From contig NC_079147.1 of NCBI RefSeq assembly GCF_945859685.1, forward strand, positions 284,371,679 through 284,435,678: 64,000 nucleotides of DNA. The letters are read 5' to 3'. The stretch is from Eupeodes corollae. Lineage: Eukaryota > Arthropoda > Insecta > Diptera > Syrphidae. Positions 46,690 through 57,700 of the stretch are shown here, in pieces (position 1 is the first letter of the stretch; the number at the start of each line of letters is the position of its first letter). The notes beneath the pieces were generated by a model, which was not told where the DNA came from, did no database searches, and saw only the letters and a list, made by a program, of their open reading frames with translations. The translations under genes were made by a program, and so were the position numbers.

Positions 46690-47788
46690 TACGTCAAAAA
46701 ATATTACAATGTCCTAAAAGTAGTAAACATTTCTACATCATCGTCAGTTTAAAATCATACTCCTACTGTAAGCTCGGTTGATAAAACCAATTTACTTGCA
46801 GCACAGTTTGCTGTTAAATCGATGCTGTCAATGAGTGACATGACTCCTCCTGTATTCGAAAGCGTAAACAATTCTATGGGACGAATGTTCTTTAGCCTTG
46901 GTTCAGTTGCTAGAGTACTTAAAGATATTGACATTCACAAATCCACTGGCACGAAAAGTGTTGTTGTAAAAAGTTGTTCTGAAGAGGAGTTCTTCGACGC
47001 TGGTAAGATTTTCCATCTGTTCTATTGTACAGGTGTCTTTCCAAGTGGATGAAAAATAGCATTTGTCAAGCCTGTCCCTTAAAAAGGAGAATACTCCCCT
47101 CCCCCTAACTATCATTCAATTGCACTTACGTCCCTTTTTCCAAGGTCATGCAAACGAAGATTAACTATCGGCTAAAGAAATATCTTGAAGAACGGAAGCT
47201 TCTTAATGACAGACAGTAGGGCTTTCGTAGCATCAAGCTCTCTTATCGGAAATGCGTGCTTTTAGTATTGATGAATATCTTCTTCGTTGGGTTAGAAATT
47301 ACCTTTCAGACCTTTTAATTTAAGTAGTATTTACGGTTTCAAATCTAATATCCACAAAAAAACGCTGGTGTGCAACAAGGCTCCGTTTTATCTACCACAC
47401 TCTTCCCCATCTCAATAAATTTTCTTTTGTCTGGAACATTTAACCTACTATATTGTTTCGCTGATGACAGTACCATCAGCGTCTCATATTCGTTTTTAGT
47501 TTATCATCCTTGATTTTTGGATGTGGACTACCAACAACGCCAGCGTATGATCAGCTCAATGGGAAATCAAAAACCGTGTAGAATTTAATAATTCGAAAAC
47601 TCAATGTCTACTACTGCAACAGCGTAACATTTCGCCAATGCCACTTTCCATGAGTGGTACTTGCATAGAAGAGACTGAACAGCTTTCAAATCTAGGTATG
47701 TGTATCAAAAACCACTTCTTGTGGAGTGATCACATATTTGACATCTCCTAAGATACAAGAAGTTTGTAACCCTTCTGGTCAGGCTATA
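46690..47788 (+). pseudogene. Family-K LINE, 5' part of a copy split by an RTE
   Basis: Begins with RQKILQCPKSSKHF (minus-strand partner near 63.98 kb). It then gives SDMTPPVFESVNNSMGRMFF (46836), RVLKDIDIHKSTGTKSVVV (46912), FHLFYCTGVFPSG (47020), a degraded NYHSIALTSLFP region, NAGVQQGSV-like wording (about 47365) and FADDSTISVSYSF (47457), where the catalytic DD is intact. EQLSNLGMCIKNHFLW follows at 47680. Many stops and a deletion remove parts of the palm. The element breaks at 47788, where an RTE inserted, and resumes at 50129. Confidence 0.75.
47777..47788 (+). repeat. RTE target-site duplication, left
   Basis: GGTCAGGCTATA recurs exactly at 50129-50140 on the other side of the RTE insertion. 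Confidence 0.8.
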
Positions 47789-50128
47789 TAATGATGTTCA
47801 AATGGTAGACATGTGCATTCAAGAGGACACAAGCGTCCACAGGTTTTTCTCAAAACCCACCTCTGTCTATAAAATCCCACTCTCACCTGCCCGCGGTGAA
47901 CATCGGGTGCCTAGTAACTCAACTGGAGATTGGGTTCCAACCCCAGTAGAAAGTTGTTGGGGGCAGCAAACGAGAGAGGGGAGATAGAATCAACGGTGGC
48001 GTCTACAGTTCCAGTAAGGTTGAACTACTTAGTGAACACCTTATAGGGCTTCTTCGACTTATTCGGAGCCCAGGCCTATAAGGAGCGGTTCATCCGGCTC
48101 CCCTTCCTTGGAGTTATACTAAGGATCTGGCCCTCCAGGTTGGGGGTTGTGCCGTCGGGGTGACTTCCTGGCCAAGTAAACAATACCTTTAGTTGCGAAG
48201 CAACAACAAGCCTCGGATACGGACGGATTCACTGTTGACAACCCACGCAAACGAAATAAGGACAACGAACTTCGGATATGTACGTGGAATGTTAGGTTCC
48301 TTAACAGACCACGTGCAGCCGAACAATTAGCGGAAGCCCTAAACTGCTGCAAGGCAGATATTACAGTCATCCAAGAAGTGCGATGGGATGGACCGGGCAA
48401 ACGCAAACTAAAAGTCTGCGATATCTACTACGGCGACTGCTACCGAGAACGAAGACAGCGTCTAGGTGTAGATTTGTTGTTGGAACTAGATCAGGCAAAA
48501 CTTCTTGACGACATCACGGCAATCCGCATCAAGGCTGAATTCGCCAACATAAGCCTAATATACGCACATGCCCCAACAGAGGAGAAAGATGAAGACACCA
48601 AAGACATATTCTTCGAGCTCTTGGACAAGACATATGAGCAGTGCCCTGGCTATGACATTAAAATTGTCTTATTAGATTTTAATGCCAAGCTAGGAAGAGA
48701 AGACATCTTTGGTGGAATAATCGGGAGATACAGCCTGCACGACACCACCTCCTACATCGGATTCATCGGCTGTTCGATTTCGCTGCGGGGCGAGACGTTC
48801 TGGTAGCTAGTACGCAGTTCACGCATCTCAATATCCACAAGGGGACATGGAAATCTCCTGATCAATTAACCGTCAACCAGATTGACCACATTGCGATCGA
48901 CGCATGATACTTCTCCAGTATCCAGGATATCCGAACATTCCGAGAGGCCAACATTGACTCGGACCACTAACTCGCTGTAGCCAAGCACGGCTACTGATAT
49001 CCCGATCCAAGCCAAAACAAGGAAGTACTGTGAGAAGATTCGAAGTTAGAGGATCGCAAGAGACTGCCATGTCCTTTTCCGATCGAGTCTCTAATAACCT
49101 CTTAAGGAGTCATATGCTTCCTGCATTAAGCATTGAAAACCAGTGGCAACATTGCCTTGCAGCCATCAGAGAAGCCGCCTCTGAAGTGCTAGGTTTCACA
49201 CGGCCACCACAGCGAAACCCCTGGTTTGACGACGAATGCCGGCAAGCGCACGCAGCGAAACAAGAGGCATACAAAACGGCGCTGCACAGAAGGACTAGAG
49301 CTGCTCGCAAGCTCTACGAGCAGAAGAGGAGAGAGGAACACCGGCTTCTTAGATGGAAAAAAGAGAGCATGAGAAGCGCGCGATCGAGGAGATAGAGGGA
49401 CGTCACAGCAGAAATGAGGTTCGTAAATTTTACCAAAAGGTAAAAAAAAACCTCCCAAGGGTACCAGCCACGAACCGAAGCCTGTAAAGACGATCAGGGG
49501 AACATCGTAGTAGTTAAGGACTTTGTCTACCTAGGCACCGCTATTAATACAGACAACGACACCAGCGCTGAAATCAAACGAAGAATAATTCTTGCAAATC
49601 GCTGCTTCTTTGGACTTAGAATACAATTGAGAAGTAAAGTCCTCTCTCGATCTAAAATCACCATCTATAAGGCACTCATCATCCCGGTTCTCATTTATGG
49701 CGCTGAGGCCTGGACCCTGTCAAAGTAAGATGAGAGCGTCTTAGGATGCTTCGAGAGCAAAAATTCTTCGGGTGATTTTCGGTCCCGTACGCATAGATGG
49801 AGAATGGAGGAGAAGACATAACGACGAACTGTACGGGCTGTACAGCAGCACTGACCTAGTTAGCAGAATTAAAGTCCAACGGCTTAGATGCCTAGGTCAT
49901 GTAGAGCGGATGGACATCAACCCTCCAGTCCGGAAGGTCTCCGAATCCAATACTGAGGGACGGCGCAGTAGAGGAAGACCGCGAATCAGGTGGTGCACCC
50001 AGGTGGGAGAGGACCTCAACCAACTTGGCGTGCGAAACTGGAGACAGCTAGCTAGGGACCAAGCTGGCTGGAGACGCTTGTTGGTTGAGGCCCAGTTCCG
50101 CCCCGGACTGTAGCGCCACCCTAAGTAA
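47789..50128 (+). pseudogene. RTE-clade LINE, subfamily B, with large internal deletion
   Basis: Flanked by a 12-bp target duplication and ending TAGCGCCACC-CTAAGTAA, so both ends are defined. It keeps the leader (GGGTGCCTAGTAAC at 47904) and the endonuclease: ICTWNVRFLNRPRAAE (48278), VIQEVRWDGPGKRKLK (48367) and DFNAKLGREDIFGG (48677). A linker with PWFDDECRQAHAAKQEAYK (49221) follows. At about 49510 the text jumps from DDQGNIVV straight to VKDFVYLGTAINTDNDTSAE, skipping nearly all of the RT including its YADD box. The C-terminal piece continues with GRPRIRWCTQVGEDLNQLG (49976) to the end. It is 2340 bp against about 3350 bp for copy 2. Endonuclease frame breaks are also present. Confidence 0.88.
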
Positions 50129-50620
50129 GGTCAGGCTATAAACTATAAAGTCTATATTTGTCCGAAACTCAAGTACAATTTCTATATCTGTGCAGGTGCT
50201 CCTATAACCCACTTGAGTCTCTTTGATAGAATTCAAAAGAGAGTCCTAAAACTGATAGCTGGCCGCTGTCTAACTGTAACTTTTGTAGGTCTCAAACACA
50301 TTCGTAAGTTTTCAAGCCAATCATTATATTATCGCTACTTTTATAACCAATGCTTTAATGAATTAGCCAGTTTCATTCCTCCCCTTAAAGAATTTTACTG
50401 TAATACCCGTTTTTCTGAGAATACTCATCAGTTTACCCTAATTTCAGACGTATTGTAAAGTACACAGATTCTTTTTTTAGTAGCACTACAAGAATGGTAT
50501 GGTATGCTTTACCAGACGCAATATTTCCTATTAATTACAATGTACAGGCATTCAAAACCGATGTGCATGGTTATCTCCTTTCTTATCCTTTTGTCCTTTC
50601 CTAATTGCTCTTAGTGAAAC
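50129..50620 (+). pseudogene. Family-K LINE, 3' part after the RTE insertion
   Basis: Resumes the family-K element and reads ICAGAPITHLSLFDRIQKRV, LKLIAGRCLTV, SSQSLYYRYFYNQCFNELAS and FIPPLKEFYCNTRFSENTHQ, then TSTTRMVWYALPDAIFPINY and AFKTDVHGYLLSYPFVLS. The same protein end occurs at 51-480 and on the minus strand at 62.1-62.6 kb. A stop at 50456 interrupts it. Confidence 0.75.
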
Positions 50621-53324
50621 TTCCTCTATTGAAAAGTAAATAGAACAATTAAGTCTTTTCTTTGAAAACTCGATATTTTTGTCGAAAATGATTCGTTCAA
50701 AAGGAACATTTTTTTCAAAGCTTGGCAGCTATAATAAGGTTGTTTCATTCAATAGGTTAAAATTATTGTAAAATCTAAAAGAAATGAAGAAAAGAAAACA
50801 GTTCAACGAGGCGTATACGCAATTTTGTATTTAATATCATTTTAAAAGAACAAAGCAACATAAGTCGGTGCAGCTAGTTTTAATTTAGATTTTTTTTTTC
50901 TTTAAACTTCACTTTACATCGAATATCGTCAGGAAACTTAATCTTAGAACAGCAGGGGGTCCCCTCTTCAATTAATCGAAATATATTTAACAAAACGTCA
51001 ATTGGAATTATAACCCAAATCTATTAATTTCAACTCACATCCTAATCAATGACAACCCACAATTTCATTATGTCAATTACCTATTCACAATGGTTTCCAT
51101 TTATTTAATACATAGGTATTTACATTAATATATATATATTTAAGGTACTCCCGGCCCGCCCGCCTATATCTAAATATATTAATTGCTTCTCACACGCATC
51201 GTATGTAATCAAAGCCACAATTGAATGATTACCACTAATTCATTGGCCAACGCCTCTCGCTCACGCTTTCGGTCCAAATACAAATCCATTTTAAGTTAGG
51301 ATATCGAGACACACAAACATGTGTCAACGTTACACACATTTGAATAGTATTATAATCAAACTCATTTCAAGGATCAAATAAAATATTATATAGAAATTTC
51401 CTCAATAATAATATTGCTACACAATAAACTTATATACAAGATTTATTCAGTTAATATATAGAACAATAATTGTTGTAGATTTATCCACCCACAAAATATA
51501 TATATGTACATATGTATATCACGCTTCATTTAGTTAACAGTTGGCAATCTTTTGCCAATTGACGGCCTCAATTAACACCTATTTTACGTCAGACAATTTC
51601 CAATTTATCGAATCCTTTCATTGTAATTAGGCGCCACCAAATTACGGACAAACGGACGGACGACAGGACACACGACGGCATCATCAGGACAGTTCAGTTA
51701 AGTTCGGTTCAGTTCCAGGTAGAGAGACATATTAGCCAGCCATATATAGTGTGACACACGGCACACACGTCCAATCAATTTGCCACCCCATCAACGCGAC
51801 ACCGCCACTGCTGCCGCCACCGCCACGCCGCACCAACATTCGCACCATTTTCGGGTTTTTGGTTGTTCGGTTATAACCGACTTTAACATTGGAAAAAGAA
51901 GGGCGACCAAATTGGCCAACTATATATCGACCATAAAGGATTCACCAAAGCCAAAGCTGAAGCCGTAGCCATAGTCATATCCAAACTGCAAAGGACGACG
52001 AAGTTTATTTATCGACGTAAACGACGACGACGACAACAGACATTTTGAGAAAGGCAGTCAATTGAATATCCTGCTCCTGCTCATTCTCCTGCTCCAGATC
52101 CTGATCCTGGTGCTAGGAATACATCACTAGAATATATATTTTTCGTGGGTGTATGCTTTTGAATGGCAATTTGATTGATTCCACAGAGAGAGAGAGTGGG
52201 GTAGAGATTTAGATGTTCGGACAAACACAGGACGACGACGACGACGCGGTGCCATGCCACTGAAAGGACTCCATGATTAGTTGTCTAATTGGGCTCAAAG
52301 TGGTGAGATTTTTTTTTTGTTTTTATGTTGGTTTTGTTGGCCTAGAATTAGTTCTAAATTGATTCGATTGGTATGAATGATGATGACACATCTTGTTGCG
52401 AATTGACAAATTTTATGGACCTATTCGTCATTAAAATGGCATCCAAGCCACCAATCTCAGATAATACCTTTGAACTTTATTGCTTTGTGGTGGATGGCAT
52501 AGGCATTGGCATTTAACAAAATCTTCTCTTGACCACAGAAAATTAACAAATTACAAGGAACCAAAGCAATTTGATTGTCAATTTGATCATAATTGAATCT
52601 TGATTAGTGCAGGGAATATTTAATTAAAATTGAATTCCTGAGCACATAAGATTCGTATGTGTATCAGTATAACTTCTTATAAATAAGCTTTTGAAAATAA
52701 CACTTATTAAGTTTTTAAAAAATAGATAAACTATTTTGGAATACTGAAGATAGTGTCATAATAAAGGAAAAGAAATTATTTCCATTATTTGAGAGTTAAG
52801 TGTATTGAAAAAGTCATGCCTTTTAAAAAAGGAGTACCAAAAATAAAAATCGGGTCTTATTTTCGAGACACGACACTTTTTATAAAAAAAAACTCAACAA
52901 ATTAAATTGAAATGATAAAATTTTGTCTATATGAGTTGTACACATAAATAAAGTAAACCAATACAATTTATTAAATAAACCCATTAAATATTAATTAACT
53001 TAAACGAGCTATTTTAATGATTAGGGCAGCAATAGGTCTTCAATTTACTGTCTAGGATTAGCATAGACCTTATCATTCAAGTAAATCCAGAGGGAAGATC
53101 TAATAGGTTTAAATAACGAGTCAAGGTCAAGGAACTTTTCATGAAAAGCAATTAATAGTGCAGTGGAAATGCAGAAAAAAGTTCAAGCAAAACCCTGGTT
53201 CAGATAAAGATTTTAACTTTAGAGGTTGGGATGTTTGATATCTTCTTGAGAATCGATGGATGCATTAGTAAATTTTTTGTTGACTCTACTCCTACTGTAG
53301 AACGACTGCCATTCAGAATGAAAT
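50621..53324. other. No gene recognised; unique-looking noncoding DNA
   Basis: No TE family was recognised. The stretch has CGACGACGAC runs (51660-51680, 52022-52035, 52230-52246), an (AT)n-like tract at 51128-51140, a CCGCCACCGCCACG patch at 51808 and CTCCTGCTC repeats at 52069-52110. It may be host intron or flanking DNA. The 62-residue frame at 51780 is a triplet-repeat opening. Confidence 0.5.
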
Positions 53325-53885
53325 CTAAAAAGAGCCTGCGATGTGACCATAACTGAGGTTTGTAGGTTTTAGTGTTTTGTTAAAAAAGTTGTCAGTTAAA
53401 TTATCTTAAAAAATTTAAAATTATTTACAATCAAAATATTAAGTTGCATTTTTTTTAAGCAAAAACAAATTTGATGAATGGAATGAATTTGACGTCAATA
53501 CCTTCTATTGTTCACGAGGTATCGAAAACCGAACATCAATTTTTACTAAATGTGTGCACTATTTTTTGTAGATTTTATTTTTTATAAAAAAATGGATTGT
53601 TGGATTTTTATACAAAATTTACTGAATGCTGAAAACAATATTTTTCTATAAAATAAAATCAATTTGAAGCCAATATATCAAATTTTTGAAAAGATATTTG
53701 AGTCGAAAATCAATTTTTACAAAATTTTAGTATTTTTTTTTAAAGATTTTATTTTTCGTTAAAAAACTTTCAATTCGGTTTTTCTCAAAATTTTACCAGA
53801 TATTAAAAACGTTATTTCTAATCGCACAAAATTGTTTTGGAGATGAAATAATTTTTTGTAAGGTTTTCGAGGTGGCAAAAGTGTT
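53325..53885 (+). repeat. Repeat R, copy C (truncated)
   Basis: Starts with a degraded end motif (GAGCCTGCGATGTGACC) and runs through the T-rich units (GAAGCCAATATATCAAATTT at 53668). It stops near GAGGTGGCAAAAGTG without the palindromic end. It lies in opposite orientation to copy D, so C and D form a distant inverted pair. Confidence 0.6.
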
Positions 53886-53889
53886 TAAA

Positions 53890-54317
53890 ACCACCCAACT
53901 GTTCAGTCTTTCGTAAAGAACGATTATGACAAATTTTAAGCTTGCATTCAGAAACGATATGCCTCCACAATTTTAAGGGTCTTCTACATTAACCTTCTTG
54001 TGGATTTGCATTATAAGGGCTTCAAAGAAGTAATCGGAAAACGTTCCAAATTTGAGTATAATGTTTATCGCTTTTGTTAATTTGATCTTAAACGAAATTG
54101 TGCTATTTTTAAAGAACTCAGGTGGTATACCATTTGATCCAGCGGCCTTGCCACCTTTAAGACTTTGTAGAATACAACTCACTTCATTTACAGTTATAAT
54201 CTTATCGAGTTTCTCAATCCAGGTTGATGGCCGTGCATAACTCCAAGATATTTGTGTTGAAGCATTTAAAAGTGAAGCGAAATGATAACGTAACACCTGC
54301 AATAGAACTGCTGCTTC
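53890..54317 (-). pseudogene. LINE fragment (endonuclease-RT linker and RT fingers), unassigned family
   Basis: The minus-strand frame reads RYHFASLLNASTQISWSYAR, PSTWIEKLDKIITVNEVSCI, LQSLKGGKAAGSNGIPPEFF and KIKLTKAINIILKFGTFSDY. After a stop it continues NCGGISFLNASLKFVIIVLY and ERLNSWV. The LK-GKA-G-DGIP-EF block followed by N-RGISFLN-LYK-----L--RL is the start of a LINE reverse transcriptase. It does not match families D, K, Jockey or RTE of this window closely, so it is a further family. Only about 430 bp remain, squeezed between R copies C and D. Confidence 0.65.
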
Positions 54318-54322
54318 AATTT

Positions 54323-54513
54323 TTTTTAACTTCCCATAAGAAGTTATTGTAATGGGTCCGATTTGTCCAATTGAAAATTTTGTCATTTCCCGACGTTTCA
54401 AGGTCCCTAGAGTCGAAATAAAAGATTTTTAGAAAGATGTCTGTGCATGCGTGTGTACGTACGTTCGTACGTCCGTACGTTCGAGACGTTTTTTTCGTTG
54501 TCCATAGCTCAAG
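54323..54513 (-). repeat. Repeat R, copy D, outer part (split by SINE+Jockey)
   Basis: Carries the terminal palindrome AACTTCCCATAAGAAGTT (54328-54345) and the CGTACG tract. It breaks at ATAGCTCAAG (54504-54513) and resumes after the same ten bases at 58965. The rest of the copy is 58965-59735. Confidence 0.8.
54504..54513 (+). repeat. SINE copy 2 target-site duplication, left
   Basis: ATAGCTCAAG is repeated at 58965-58974, flanking the split SINE. Confidence 0.8.
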
Positions 54514-54547
54514 TACCCGTGGCATGATGGTTAGTGCGTTGGACTGT
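54514..54547 (+). mobile_element. tRNA-derived SINE, copy 2, head (split by Jockey)
   Basis: Holds GTGGCATGATGGTTAGTGCG with the box-A-like region and breaks at GTTGGACTGT. The body continues at 58675. The Jockey insertion therefore separates box A from box B of the pol III promoter. Confidence 0.85.
54533..54547 (+). repeat. Jockey target-site duplication, left
   Basis: AGTGCGTTGGACTGT matches 58675-58689 exactly. The first A could instead belong to the poly(A) tail, so 14-15 bp. Confidence 0.88.
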
Positions 54548-54549
54548 GA

Positions 54550-54738
54550 CAGGCTCCACCAACGGTTGCCCCAAAGGCCCCTGTGCCTAAGGCACCAGAG
54601 GTGCAGCCTGACATTGTAGCCTTGTTGTTGAGCATTCAAGGTCAACTAACAGGACTGCAAAGTCAGATAAAGGAGCAAGGCAAAAGGGTAGATCATCTCT
54701 ACTCTTTGTTGCCTGGCCTGGCGCAATTTAGACCATAA
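54550..54738 (+). CDS. Jockey ORF1 C-terminus (partial)
   Basis: The frame encodes 62 residues before TAA at 54736-54738: a Pro/Ala/Val-rich stretch (APPTVAPKAPVPKAPE), then a helical LLLSIQGQLTGLQSQIKEQG and a LLPGLAQFRP end. ORF1 proteins of such LINEs bind element RNA, with CCHC knuckles upstream of this point; those are lost to 5' truncation. The stop overlaps the ORF2 start as TAATG, which fits coupled termination-reinitiation as known for some other insect LINEs. There is no start codon for ORF1 in this copy. Confidence 0.7.
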   Translation, partial: QAPPTVAPKAPVPKAPEVQPDIVALLLSIQGQLTGLQSQIKEQGKRVDHLYSLLPGLAQFRP

Positions 54739-57700
54739 TGGGCGCGCTGCCGGAGACGCGCCTAAAAGTCCTAGCTGTGAATGTAAATTCACTGATTAGG
54801 ATTGAACGAAGAGCCAATATGTTCCAATTGTTGAAAGACTACAGTCCCGATGTGTTTATGGCTAGCGAAACTAAGCTAAACCACAAACACAAATTGACTC
54901 ATAAAAATTACAATATCGTAAGAAGAGACCGGCCCGACTCCACTCAAGGGGGCGGTGTCGCTCTCTTTATACGAAAAGGCATTAATTATAAAGTCATATA
55001 CAACAATGAATTGCGAAAGCTCAAGACGCTAGAAGTTTGCGTTGTATGCATCTCTCTCTCTCAAGGAAAGCGGATGTATATGATTGCGGCTTATGCGGCT
55101 GGAGCTCCGCAGGTCACTTACTTTGCATCAGAACTTGAGATTGTTTTTAGGGAACTTAAACTGAGCTTGGAAGAAAACTATTTCATCTTGGCCGGTGATT
55201 TGAACGCAAAACATGAAGATTGGGGAAATCAACATAGTAATCCCAGAGGTAATCATCTTTTTAATTTGATGAATCTTTACAGCGTTGAATATGGCGTCGA
55301 CCTGCTGGCTACTGAAAGGCCATCGTATCCAAGAACCGGCTCCTTTCTGGACCTTTTGCTGTACGACACCAGACTGACAGTTACAGACAAAGTGGGTAAT
55401 CACCCGCGAAACTGCTTACAGACAGTCGAGTACGACAGTGATCACTGCGGACTGGCTGCTGTAATGCAGATTCCGAACGAACGCGTGGAGTTGGAGGAAT
55501 ACGTTGCAACGCACTCTTACAATTACAGTAAGATGCGTTGGCCTCGTTTCACCAACGCCTTAGCGAGAGAACTTCGTTCGAGTGACATAGCCCCACCAAA
55601 CAACAGAAACCTGACAAATACAGAAATTGACCAACATTTACAACAGATGGACGAAACAATAAAACGAACAATGGAAAGGACAATTCCAAAGTACAAAGAA
55701 CGGGACCAAATGGACGCTTACAGAAACGCGACAATTGACGCACTACGTAGGCACAAGAGTGGCTTACTGACAAGACTCAAAAACTTGTACAGACGACTTG
55801 CAGACCCACGCGACTTGGAGGTTAGGACACTGAAATCGTCAATAAAAAATGTCAATCTGTTGATTAAGGAGAACTACAGGTTATCAATTAACAAGTACTG
55901 GGACCGCAAGATCCGGTCAGTTAATTCGAGTGACCCTGGTATGTTCCCCAAAATCAATAAGATATTCAGAAAAAAAAACGACAATGACCTTCCGTGTCTT
56001 AAACTCCAAAGAACCGAAGAGAACAGAGACGTACTCAGGACAGCGCAAATAGATCCAGAGGAAGCCATCTTTGACGATGACTTTTACATAATTGAAGATC
56101 CGAAGGAAAAAGTGGAGGCGGTGGGAGCTGCTTTCCAGCAAGTGTACAAGGTGAATGTTAGCATTCGCCCCAACCACGACCTGGAAAACAGAGCCCTACT
56201 TAATCACTTTTACCTTCGAAATGATATGACACAATGGCGATCTGAGAACCGCGGTTTCATGCGGTTCAATGACGATTCCTTGGCAAATGCCATAATCGCC
56301 GAGCAAACGGGACCAAGTCCCTTGTTAGTGACGAAGGTTGAGCTTCAGCTCATCTTTAATTCAATAAAAAACAAAAAGTCAGCAGGTGTCGATGGTATAT
56401 CCAACGTTGTACTTAGACATTTACCGATGGAAGCAATTGACATTTACACCACGCTCTTCAATAATGCACTGAATAATGCATATTATCCAGTGCATTGGAA
56501 GACCGCTGTGGTTCATCCTCTCCCGAAAAAGGGAAAGGACAACTCCAACCCGTCAAATCTTCGGTCGATAAGTCTTCTTCAGAGTATCAGCAAAGTTTTC
56601 GAAAAGATCATTAATAGGGCTCTGACTAAGTGGGCTGCGGACAACAAAATAATTCCGGATAAACAGTTCGGGTTCAAGGCGGGTCATGACACAATTCATG
56701 CTGCGTCTAAACTCGTTTCTGATATCCAATGGAATAAATCAAAACAACAATGCACAGGTGCTGTTCTTGTTGATTTGGAAAAGGCCTTTGACACCGTATG
56801 GTTAGAGGGCCTTTACCTAAAACTGAGCAGGCTTGGCATAAGCAAGCCATTGTTGTATATACTTTATGATATGCTTAACGGTAGAAAGTTTGTTGTCAAA
56901 AGTGGCAATGTAACTTCTACCACAACATTCTCAATTAAAAATGGTCTTCAACAGGGAGCGGTGAATTCGCCGATTCTCTTCAGCATTTACACCAGCGATC
57001 TGATAGGTAGTCTTACAAAGGCAATTGCGTACGCCGACGATCTAATTGCGTACAGAACGGCCCAAAAGGTTGAGGTTATTAGAATTCTCTTGCAGCGTGA
57101 TTTCGACAAGATTCAGCGATATTGCGACGACTGGAAACTGAAAATAAATGTCCAGAAGTCAGAGACAATTCTGTTCCGGACTCCGTTGGCTAGGGCCACG
57201 AGGGATACGTGTAAGAATTGGCGCAAGATGGTCATCGTTGATCTTCACGGGCAGCCATTGGCGAGCAAAAGTGTAGTGAAGTACCTTGGTATCTGGTTAG
57301 ATCAGTATTTATATTTCGACAGACATATAAATGCTGCTCTGACCAGGGCCAGAGGAGCCTTCGCTCTGACGAAACGACTGTTTTTTAGCAGTCGGCTTGA
57401 CCCCAGAGTGAAGGTAATTTGCTACATGGCCCTCATACGGCCAATGATCGTTTATGGTTGTCCTGTGTGGTTCAACGTTGCCCCTTCCCAGATGGAGAAG
57501 TTTCGGGTGTTCGAGCGGCAGTGTTTACGACGCTGTACAGGCTTATATCGAACAGCCGAATCTTCTTATGTGCATTACTATTCCAACGAGGTCCTATACA
57601 ACGGGGCTCGAATCAACAGAATTGACAATTTCGTGATAAAACTCGTTCGAGGTCACATTGCAAGAGCTATGTCTTCGACCAACAATTTAATTTTCGGGGC

